Below, piece after piece: positions 45,187-54,244 of a stretch of 64,000 nucleotides of DNA. Under the pieces are notes generated by a model. That model saw nothing but the letters and a program-made list of their open reading frames with translations, was not told the origin of the DNA and searched no databases. This DNA is from Vermamoeba vermiformis (taxonomy: Eukaryota > Tubulinea > Echinamoebida). The stretch covers positions 124,001-188,000 of the forward strand of contig JBEWZL010000011.1 in NCBI GenBank assembly GCA_045837725.1. The letters are read 5' to 3'. Position numbers and translations under genes: made by a program. Within the stretch, counting starts at the first letter, position 1, and the number at the start of each line of letters is the position of its first letter.

Positions 45187-46655
45187 ATGAACACCACAAT
45201 GAGTGAGGATACTGACAAGGTATTAATTGACAACCCTACTGCTGCATCAGTTGACAGTGAAGCCCAGCAGCCAAAGCAAAATCCCCCGCCCAGTCCAAAA
45301 TCCACTCGGGAATCATTAATAGCTGGTAATTAACTCTCTTAATTATTCTATAATTTTCCCAACATTATGATGTCTCTTTATTTATAAGGAAACTAATTTT
45401 TAATGGCTAGAAGAAAAAATTGAGTCCCTCGATCCTGATCGGCAAACCAAAATTCCTATTGGTAATTCCAATAATGAAGGTACATATTAATTTATTATTG
45501 TAAGTATTACTCATACATAAATCAATTATAGTAAGCAATGACAGTGTCCAAGAAGAAAAATCATCCTTCGGCGGGCTGAACTCTGCCGACAACAAAGGTA
45601 AGTAATAAGGCATTGTTGGATCAACTCTGACTTGTTGCTGATTTAGAGGTATATACTGAGTTCTACAAGTACCACGGAGAGCCTTGGAATGGCAATTATT
45701 ATTGTAAAGTGACTCGGCGGGTAGATGACTTTGCTGTCGAAGTTGGAGATACAGTGGTTGTAAAAAATGTCATTGGCTTGCACACAGTGCTATTCATCAT
45801 TCGCAATAAGCAATTCAACAAGGTTCTCCTTGCAGATCCTTCCCTTAAATCTGTAATTGAAGTCAAGTTCAGTGACGTCGAGTCAGTTGAAGGCAAAGCT
45901 AGCAACAGTCAAAAGGAGTGTCTGGATGAATTGTTTAAGGCTTATTATGCAGCAAAGGTATGTCAGAAACAATATATACCTATTTATTTACATTGTCCAG
46001 ACTAGAAAAGTCTCTCCAAAGCCTATTGTGAAAACAGAGCCAGCAAAAAAGGCTTCTAGGACCCAGCCAGTACGTGCCTCAAGAACACCGGTAAAGCCTG
46101 CTACACCAAGTAAAAAAGGTAGCAAATTCGTTATATCGATAGGTTTTGACAAAGACATTTACAGGAGCAAGCAAGGGACTTGTTGCTAAAGATCAGAAGA
46201 GACCTACTGCTGTAGTAGAGCCTTCTTTGGTCAAACGACGACAATTGCAAAGTTTGTCTGCATCAGAGTCAGAAGATGAAGTTATCCCACTTAAGAACAA
46301 GACAAAGCCCATTCACAAGCCAATGTTACCAAAGCTCCAACCACCACAAGCTGCACCCACTGCTGCCACTAACACAACTGAATTAGTTGGAGCTCCATCT
46401 GTCCACTTGAGTCCTCAAACTACAGGACTGCATAGTACAGGATTGACACCCAGCCCAGTTACCACTTCTGTGTTGAATACTGCAAATAATTCAAGCAACC
46501 AATATCTCCAAAGTATACTTGAATTGCAGCAAATGCAGCACAGACACTCTATGGCACAGCAACAGGCCCAGTTCATGACAATTCTACAACAACAGCAGCA
46601 AGCAGAGGCAGACAGCTCATTCCGTACTGCCTTCTTACTCGCAAACAAACTTTGA
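45187..46655 (+). CDS. Second gene of the nested element, possible DNA- or chromatin-binding accessory protein
   Basis: Six or seven exons from the ATG at 45187. The N-terminus is polar and disordered (QQPKQNPPPSPKSTRESLIA). A single globular part follows (FYKYHGEPWNGNYYCKVTRR, FAVEVGDTVVVKNVIGLH, VLFIIRNKQFNKVLLADPS). Its GDTVVVKN strand recalls the start of BAH or SH3-like chromatin domains, but the match is weak. A basic linker (KKASRTQPVRASRTPVKPAT) and a long Gln/Ser/Thr-rich tail (QQMQHRHSMAQQQAQFM) end at 46655. It may bind element DNA or host chromatin together with the transposase. No known family was recognised. Confidence 0.7.
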
Positions 46656-46817
46656 TATTTATTCTGGTGTTAGAAATTTAATAAACTGAAGTTCAATCTT
46701 ACATCAAGACAAGCAAGCTGCACACTATGCTATTGCAAAGAACACTATGGTTGACCTCCTAAGATCTACAATGAAAAAGAAAGATCATCTCTATCCTCAG
46801 AAGAACAATAGAAAAGC

Positions 46818-46859
46818 AAATGAAATACACCCAAATGGGTTTTTACAATACCTTTCGAT
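46818..46859 (-). repeat. Right inverted repeat of the nested element
   Basis: Reverse complement of the left end with two differences in 42 bp. Followed directly by the TCAC duplication. Confidence 0.9.
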
Positions 46860-46863
46860 TCAC

Positions 46864-47155
46864 AAAAAAGTCGTCTCAGCTAATTTAAGCGCCATAACCC
46901 TAGCCCAAAACAATACGTACATCATATTACTAAAGTACTGGGCATTAATTTTATAAAAGGTTTAATTGCAATAACAAGCAGCGGGTCCAACTTCGCTGGA
47001 TTGGCACGAGATTGCAGTTTAAAAAATTCGTATCTAGCAACCACCGCATCTGAAAAAAAAAATTCTTGCTGCTCTGTGCTCGGTATGGTCGATTGTTTAT
47101 CTCATGTAATTATTGCATCGTTAAAACCGGCTGATTTCTTTTAGTCACTTTTCGC
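46864..47155. other. 3' remainder of the outer transposon
   Basis: Non-coding sequence of the outer element between the nested insertion and its right inverted repeat. No frame continues the integrase here, because that gene ends before the nested insertion. Confidence 0.6.
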
Positions 47156-47187
47156 GCTGTGTCATAGAGTTAAAAGTGGCGGTAACA
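47156..47187 (-). repeat. Right inverted repeat of the outer transposon
   Basis: Closes AAAAGTGGCGGTAACA and is followed by GGTTT, the second copy of the target duplication at 47188-47192. Confidence 0.9.
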
Positions 47188-47274
47188 GGTTTAGCATCTT
47201 GTTCTGCTGCAAGATAACAAGAAGTGAGCTGCTGTAGATGAAGATCCAGGTATTTTTCATAAAAGATCCTTTTA

Positions 47275-47629
47275 TTACGAGTTGATTTCAAAAAACGCAC
47301 TTCTTATTTTTTCTATTATACGACCAACAACATTATTACAAAAGTTATTGGAAATAATTAGTTAAGGCACGCACAGCAAGTCTGGGCAAAAAATTCGATT
47401 TTTTTGGGCAGATACAAAACAAGAACCCGATTTGGACCGAATCTGGCCGAATTTCGAAAAAAATACCATCAAATTTGTGTTCCCCACCCTCAAATTACCC
47501 TAGGGCGGGAACGGTGACCATAAAATCGATCATTGAAGGGTTGTTGCCTATTATTCAGTTCATAATAATATTGTTGTTGAAATATTTTTGTTTGATTTTT
47601 TCTGTGTGTTTTTCGAAATCAACTCGTAA
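47275..47629. mobile_element. 355-bp MITE with TA target duplication
   Basis: The ends are inverted repeats of about 26 bp (TTACGAGTTGATTTC then A-rich sequence) with few differences. TA lies directly on both sides (47273-47274 and 47630-47631). The interior is AT-rich with no coding frame. TA duplication and short inverted ends suggest a non-autonomous Tc1/mariner-type element. It sits between the outer transposon and the second LRR gene, ending about 85 bp before that gene's ATG, so it may overlap its promoter. Confidence 0.7.
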
Positions 47630-47713
47630 TATAATGGCACATCATCGTTGCGATGCAGAATCCGCAATAAACGTATTATATTTTCAATAAATTTATAATA
47701 ATTAAAACAGCCA

Positions 47714-49344
47714 ATGGAATCGATACCGACGGAGATCTTTTCCATAATTGCTTCATTTCTGGATGACAAGTCTCGACGCACTGTGCGACTTGCAAACACT
47801 CTCTGGTTCAACAAGATACGATGTAATAATTTCAAGGTGTATTTTACAACTTCAGAACAAGTCTCTCAAATTGCAGATCGGCTTTCAAAATACAATTTTC
47901 CTCTCGAACTCGAGTTTAGCCATCAGAAATTCGAATTAAGAGAGCCGGAATGCGAAGAAATAGGAAGAATAACACAGTTGAAGAGATTGATAGTCACTCC
48001 TTCGAAATCAGAAGATCTCCCAACAGAAGAACTCCATCCGCTCACCAACTTGACGAATCTGGAGGTAGCGGGGCAATACAGGGATACGCAGCTCCCTCCT
48101 CAGATAATTCGACACCTTACTAAGCTGAAAGAACTCTACATAGAAACGAAAGAGCAGTTTGAAGAGTTGGATCTTTCTTCCTTTTCGAACCTTGAAGGTC
48201 TTCACTTTTCGGCGACAATCAACCCAGCGGATCCACTGTCGATTGTTCCATATCCACAACGGTTGATTAGAATGTCTATAAGCGATGCAGCACTATCCAA
48301 AGCAGACACAAACAAGCTGCAGCTATTTTCAAACTTGAAGGACCTGCGGATCTTCGAAGAGTACGGTTCCACCAATCCCATCGAACCGTTAGCTATTCCG
48401 CACTTACCAAATCTGGAAAAACTGGCGCTTTTGGTCCCCACCGGTAGTATCTCACCGTTGAACACCAAATTGACTTTTCTATGTGTCAATGAAATTGCCA
48501 AAAAAGGAAATTTGCGCGAGCTATCCAACCTCAAAGTGCTGGAAATGCATTGGGTGGGAAGTTCGAAGCTGGATCTGCTGACCAACCTTGAGAGTTTGCG
48601 TCTGCTAGGCGAAGATGAAAAAAATATCAACGACACATTGCGATCAGTTTCAGCAACTTTGACAGCTCTTGAAATGCAATCTGCATACTTCGAATTACCA
48701 TCCATTACCAAACTTAGAAACCTACAATCGCTCGATTTCAGCATGGTGCAAGGAGATTTTCCGCTCAATGTTATTTCTTCTCTTGCATCAACTTTGACAC
48801 AATTGAAACTCCAAACAATACCACAAGAAGAGTTTCCGACACTTGCATCGTTCACGAAATTGAAAGTCTTGGAAGTATTCCGCAACAATTTTGGAGGTCT
48901 GTTCCCCATCTACAAATTGATCAACTTGGAGTCACTAACCTCCGATGGATCAAGTTACCTTCGTGCAGAAGATATTCAGCGCTTGTCAAATTTGACATAT
49001 TTGCTTGTCAATAACATACTTTTGACAGCGTTGCAGCGATGACTAAACTACGGGATTTGATCATTAGTAATTGTGATGAGGTTACTGACAATACAGTTAC
49101 CAAATTACAAAGTCTGACCAATCTCACCTCGCTTCAGATTCAAATGCAATCCGGATCAACTTTGACAGGTGTCACATTGACACGATTGACATTTTTGCGT
49201 GAACTAATTTTGGCAACTCCGTATCCAATACAAGTCAGCGAAAAAGAACTCATACATGCAATGCCCAAGTTATCAATGTGCCAATTTTATGTAACAACCG
49301 AGGAGGATGATGACATCGACGATGAAGTAGATCCCGAACAATAA
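47714..49344 (+). CDS. F-box / leucine-rich repeat protein 2, with one frame change
   Basis: Paralogue of the LRR gene at 36103. It begins with an F-box (MESIPTEIFSIIASFLDDKS, RTVRLANTLWFNKI) and carries about 450 residues of leucine-rich repeats (LTNLTNLEVAG, LTKLKELYIETK, FSNLKDLRIFEE, LPNLEKLALLV, LTNLESLRLLG, LRNLQSLDFSM, FTKLKVLEVFRN). The frame closes just after LLTALQR at 49042, while a second frame opens at 49039 with MTKLRDLIISNCDEVTD and continues the repeat pattern to an acidic tail ending DEVDPEQ. A one-base loss or gain near 49035-49042 would account for it, either a recent mutation or an assembly slip. Probably an SCF substrate receptor. Confidence 0.8.
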
Positions 49345-49765
49345 TTTAAGCGACGAATTTCATTTCGCCTAGCACCTTCCAGAATCACAAGAACGAAATA
49401 AACATAATGCAATACTTTCCTCCTCCACCGCGAATCATTTCGCCAGTTCTTCTGGCAATCTCGGAACAGTTTCTTTCGACATGTTTTTAGTGATGTATTT
49501 GGCGACTATCTATTTGACCGAACCGGTCTACAGGAGTCTGCTACTCCCATTGCAGTTAAGCAATCATATTAAGTGACAATAAAGTTCGCGGCTTTCGTAT
49601 AATACCTTTTCACCTAAAGCTTTGCGTCGGACCTCTTTGGACCGGATCCGACATACAACATTTGTTGGACTTTAAGTGGCTAAACAGAGGCATATAGTAA
49701 GGAGTTGCTCTTTATCTAATATGATGTGAATGTGGTATCAATTCGGGATCCATCGATGCTTGCGC
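49345..49765. other. Intergenic spacer between convergent genes
   Basis: A 421-bp spacer between the LRR gene and the end of the kelch gene. A 27-codon frame starting MQYFPPPPRIISPVLLAISE at 49407 and an overlapping 31-codon frame at 49481 (MFLVMYLATIYL) look mildly coding, but I cannot join them into a gene. Confidence 0.35.
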
Positions 49766-52042
49766 TTAATTGAGAGGTTGATAGCCAGCCTTTCGCTTGC
49801 GGACCACTAAAACAGCCACGACAATGGCGACAATCACGACCACAGCAATTGCAGCGCCAATGATCCACCAGCCATTCACTGAGCAAGACGAGCCCCAGTG
49901 CAGTGAAGGACATTCCGCATCGAGGAACAAAGGCGAGGCTAAATACGCATAATATTATTATCTTTCTATATTTCTAGAGAAAAAGAAATTTCTTTGTTGA
50001 TTTTTTTGGATCGAATCCAAAGGGATGACGCTGAAAGTACTTACCCTTAGGCACTTCATCGTCGAGATAAGTAATAGAGACCTTGTATTGACCAGTAGTG
50101 TTTGCTTTGAAGGCGAAGTGGAACGCGGAGCCAAAGTACGAGACTTCAGGAGTTGCAAACGTCGAGTTGTCGCTATTGGTCACAACAACCTTGAAGTTCT
50201 TTGCCATAGTTGAGTCACCTGTAACTCTGCCGTCGACATCTCTGCCAAGGATCAAGCATTGGAATGCTGTTATACTGATTAGTATCCCTATAATATGTTC
50301 AAAAAGTACACTACTTACGCGCATCCAGGAATGACGACGGAACAGTGCACTTAGCGGAGGTCATATCTAAAGAAAGTTGCGTGGCCATACTATAAATGAA
50401 TTATAATTAGTAACCCTGCTTGAGACAAAGTGACCAGAAGATCTTGGAGTGAAGATCTACCCGCCAGATTCAAACCGCCAGATTCAAAGGACGGTTAACA
50501 CTGCTTACCTAACAGTCCACAATTCATCATAAGTAATTGATATTCCGCTACGTTCGTACTCAGTTCTGCCGCCAAAAACGAAGATTTCATTGCTATCGCT
50601 TCGAACAAGCGAATGACCGAATCGGCCTCTTGGATCTGCACATACAATTGTGAATATCGCTATACTTGTGAGCGATGTACTTCTACTTACTATTAACAGT
50701 TGGGGCTGCGGTCCAGATCAAGCCAGTTTCTGAGTCATTGATGAACTTCCAAGTCGAATTTGGAAATCTCTCGATTTCTCCGAATACCTTTTTCTCGCCA
50801 TCGTAACCACCCCATAAGAAGTATTCTCCACCATCGCTCTACAAAAGTTAATGAGGGCAATCGAGTATGGATGTGGTAAACTTACGAAAGCGGATTTGGA
50901 TCTGGAAAGAGGAGGCAAGCCAGCGAGAATTATAGGAGATACGTAGGTCCAATTTGAAGTCAGAATCCAATTGACCCAGCGCATGGCTTCTCCAGTAGCG
51001 TCAGTACCAGCGTACATCCACACTTTTCCAGTCGACTCTTCCAGGGTCATGGCGTAGTCCTTAGAACCGATTAAATGTTTGACGGAGCCATCTGCGTTCA
51101 TTCGATTCCAAGTCTTGGGCTCAGAAGTCAAGTCCAAGAAGAAGATCTGTTTGTTCGAGGAGATGATAAATTTATCCTCATACACAACAGCTGATAAACC
51201 GGTTTGAAGAAGATCTGCATCGTTATCGTTGTCGAATTTAACAGTTAATTCACTCCAATGACCGCTAGCTGAAAAATTTAAATGTAAGTTTGGATCGCGT
51301 TTTTTATTGTGAACTTACTGAAGTTATAGCACCATGTATCCGTTGTTCTTGCGCCTTTGTCGTTAGTTCCGCCAAATATTAAGAAGCTGTTGATAAACTA
51401 GTTAAAGAAAGAGGTAAAATCAAATCCAGTTGATTTTGTGGTAACCAAAATTTGAAGAAAGATTTACGAACGAATTATATAAATATATATGTATATGTAT
51501 TTACTAACCAATCTCCCCATTGAGCGTAAGCTGAATCAAAGAGCATTCACGGTCCGCGATAATCGCTACGCGAGCAGTTGTCAACCATGTTCCAACTGTT
51601 AGCAGAGTCGTCGTAGTGTTGCAAATCGCAAAACTATAAACAGAACATCAATATAAGTTATTGATAATGTCGATTGTTGTTGCAACAATGAGGTGATTTT
51701 TTGTGATCCGCCGAAATAAACATACCACTCGCAACCCTTTGCTGGTGTCATTGCTCATACCACCGTATATCCAAACACCATTGTAGTAGATCGAAGCCTG
51801 AATTGCAAGCTAATTAGCATTTGTTTCATCTTGGATGTGGCAATGAACTTACGTGCAACTGGCGTGCCGCAGGTGTGCGACCACTAGGCTTCAATAGAGT
51901 CCACGCTAGTAATTAATCGCGTTAATATTGAACTCACTCGATATTTTAGAACCATCTAGAATTGCTTACGAGTTGTGTACGAGCTCAAAGAGAGGCTGGC
52001 TAAGCTGAGACTTAAAATCAATACAATATAACTGTGCGTCAT
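49766..52042 (-). CDS. Kelch-repeat type I membrane protein with one in-frame stop
   Basis: About twelve exons from the ATG at 52042. A signal peptide (YIVLILSLSLASLSLSSYTT) is followed by kelch-type motifs (WIYGGMSND, FLIFGGTND, VWMYAGTDATGEA, EYFLWGGYDG, RGRFGHSLVRSDSNEIFVFG). A beta-rich stalk (FKVVVTNSDNST, FHFAFKANTTGQYKVSIT) precedes one membrane helix (IIGAAIAVVVIVAIVVAVLV) and a short tail RKRKAGYQPLN. The topology is that of a cell-surface adhesion or recognition protein. In the third coding exon a TGA (51547-51549) interrupts the frame between SRSDYRGP and MLFDSAYAQWGD, where the repeat pattern continues in the same frame. A point mutation, read-through or base-call error are all possible. 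Confidence 0.75.
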
Positions 52043-52716
52043 GTCTTGTTATGCGATTGTAAGTCACTATGAATGCGCACGAAGCCTCTTTTTAACATGC
52101 GACAAAACGTCACAAGCCACGTGCTGTGTCTCAGATGGAAGTTTTAGGAACCTTTGATATTCGTAAGAATGATTGTATAGGAACCACAATATAAATGGTG
52201 ATCGCGATTCTTCTTGGATAATTCTTATTATCAAGCCCTCCGATAATGAGCTCATCCGATCAGAGTTTAGTGCCCTGCGAGCCTAAAATTATTTAGGTGA
52301 GACAATATATTGCTACTCCATTAGCAGTACTTCAAAAAAAGTATTAAAACAATGACGTAAGAAGCTGTCTTATGTATTAAATAGAAAAAATGAATCTGAT
52401 TACTTGCGATAGTAATAATAAGGAAGTAAAAAAATATGCATAATATAGAAGTAGCACATAAATAATACTTACAAAAATTAAGGATTAGCTCCATAAACTT
52501 GAAAGTTGAGATTCGCTTCCCCAAGAAGACACGTATCAAAGGCATATTTGCGAATACGTTAAGAACGGCTTCATTTGTGTTACGACAAATTACTCAAAAT
52601 CAACAAGACTTTTTTGCGCGCGTATTTTTGATTGATCATATTTTATTAATTTTAGATGAGAAACCACACGACGATCCTAATTATAAAACACGCCGACATT
52701 ATCATACATAATCAGT
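52043..52716. other. Spacer with two weak small open frames
   Basis: Between the kelch and exonuclease genes. A minus-strand 62-codon frame (52255-52067, MSSLSEGLIIRIIQEESRSP) and a plus-strand stretch from about 52490 to 52711 (FPKKTRIKGIFANTLRTASF, ending TRRHYHT) have plausible codon use. The plus-strand one has no good start, and its upstream sequence ends in a stop before a possible GTGAGA donor. Either could be a small gene or the end of one. I recognise no family. Confidence 0.3.
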
Positions 52717-53975
52717 ATGGAATACAATTTCGATATAAACAAATACAACCAGGATCTTTTAGACGAAGAACTTAGCAACACAATCCCACAACAGCCGTAT
52801 GCTTATTACTGCGTATTAGTAAGTCACCGTTTATAATTTTTTTAAATCCCATCATATTATCTAAGATAGGCACCTAATAATTTTGAATCGCGAAAATTTC
52901 TCACGTTTAAATTAGGATTTTGAAGCCAGCTGCATTGAAAATGACAGAACATTTCCGAACGAAATTATAGAATTTCCGATCGTATTAATCGATGGAAAAA
53001 CTGGCAATGTCGTTTCAGAGTTTCAGCAATACGTAAAACCGACAGTGAATCCAATACTCGATCCGTTTTGCACAAAACTGACTGGCATCACTCAAGTAAG
53101 CACAAAATATATTTAATTTGCACAATATGCGATAATAATCTTTCAATCCAAAGGAACAAGTAGACCAAGGAGTAGATCTTGTTGAAACATTAGAACGAGT
53201 TCACCAATGGATTATGGACAACGAATTGATAGAAAAGAACGGAATAGAAAAATTTGCCTTCGTGACTGACGGGTATGCAGCTAAATTATTAAACTCCTCG
53301 TTGATTTAAGAGATCTGTCGTTGTTGGTATTAACACGGATATTTTTTAAGGCCTTGGGACTTGCGCGAATTTTTAGACAAAGAGTGCACGCGAAAGAACA
53401 TTAAAAGGAAGTCATATTTTGACAAATGGGTCAATATTCGTTGGCTGTTCGCCGAATTCTTTTACTGCAGCAGATGTGGTGTCAACAAAATGCTTTCCAA
53501 ATTAGGGTTACAGTTTGAAGGTAACTATTTTTATTCCCCCTTTGCACTGAATACAATATTCTCAGTAAAGCGAACTAGATCTATTTCGTTACAAGTACAG
53601 ATCTTCAAAATAAGTTTTGAGTTAAAAGGCATTAACCACGTAATAATTTTTATTATAGGCAGGCCTCACAGTGGCTTAGACGATGCACGAAATATCGCAC
53701 GTATCGCAGTGGCCATGATGCAGAAAGGCTGTATTTTGAAGGTGAACGACAGCATCGCCAATCCCATCGATAATAACAAGGTGTACGGCGTCACTCCGCG
53801 CAAATCAAAAACGAACAACAGCGATAAGAAAGGCGACGAGAAGAGTAACGACAAACAAAACGCGCATTCGAACGAAGGCAAAACGAGAAGAAAAGACAGA
53901 ACAGAGAATAATAATAATAATAATAATACTAACCAGCATAGTCAATCCAATAACAATAATTCGTCGAATAAATAA
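52717..53975 (+). CDS. ERI1-like 3'-5' exoribonuclease (DEDDh)
   Basis: Five exons from the ATG at 52717. The exonuclease I motif is YYCVLDFEASC (Asp, Glu). Motif II lies around FAFVTDGPWDLREFLDKECT (Asp). Motif III is GRPHSGLDDARNIARIAV (His, Asp), giving the full DEDDh set. FPIVLIDGKTGNVVSEFQQY and FCTKLTGIT are also typical of ERI1/3'hExo. These enzymes trim histone mRNA ends, 5.8S rRNA and small RNAs. The C-terminal 60 residues are Lys/Asn-rich and low in complexity, including an (AAT)n-coded asparagine run. There is no N-terminal SAP domain as in animal ERI1, so it is closer to short ERI-type proteins. Confidence 0.88.
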
Positions 53976-54244
53976 TGACTTTTAACCTAGCTAGGTTGCG
54001 AGCAAGGGCGTCTTTGACTTTTCTGGCATTAACTCATGTTTCCGTTTAAGTTCTAGCAGAATTAACCATCCTCTCCATATCTCCATGACATTTAGTAGTG
54101 CGGAAAAAGGATTGGTGCGTCTTCTCGAATTGTTCCTGTTGGCGCACAAAAATCATCGAAATCTGAAGTTTTATCATTCTACTTTTCTGGGCACGCATCA
54201 ATACACCAATGCAACAAATATAAGCACGTGCATAAAGAATAGCA

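Larger units (their letters stand above)
40690..46859 (-). mobile_element. Nested DNA transposon with USP-DDE-chromodomain gene, unassigned superfamily
   Basis: A 6170-bp element inserted in the outer transposon. The ends are 42-bp inverted repeats matching at 40 of 42 positions and beginning ATCGAAAGGTATTG. A direct TCAC repeat flanks it (40686-40689 and 46860-46863), a 4-bp target duplication. It holds two long genes in divergent orientation, minus 43940-40743 and plus 45187-46655, around a 1.2-kb non-coding centre. Near-identical ends, a perfect target duplication and open frames point to a recent insertion, later than the host element. I cannot assign it to a superfamily I know: the DDE-like protein resembles uncharacterised eukaryotic proteins with a GHTHEDID motif. 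Confidence 0.85.
38286..47187 (+). mobile_element. Outer DNA transposon, Ginger/Tdd-like, interrupted by a nested element
   Basis: The ends are inverted repeats starting TGTTACCGCC and closing GGCGGTAACA. The flanking sequence GGTTT is repeated directly on both sides (38281-38285 and 47188-47192), a 5-bp target duplication. Without the nested 6.2-kb element and its duplication it is about 2.7 kb. It encodes one DD35E integrase with an HHCC finger. TGT...ACA termini, short inverted repeats, a 4-5 bp duplication and a retroviral-type integrase without capsid or polymerase genes are the known features of Ginger/Tdd cut-and-paste DNA transposons. Its gene frame is whole. The inverted repeats match at about 30 of 32 end positions and more weakly further in. 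Confidence 0.85.

Noticed and set aside
44311-45199. Several 60-100 codon minus-strand frames in the centre of the nested element
   Set aside because: They lie in AT-rich repeat-bearing sequence, have no splice or family support, and look like chance.
38286-47187. Reading the whole 8.9 kb as one Polinton-like element
   Set aside because: No polymerase, capsid or packaging gene is visible. Two separate sets of inverted ends with their own target duplications show one plain DNA transposon inside another.
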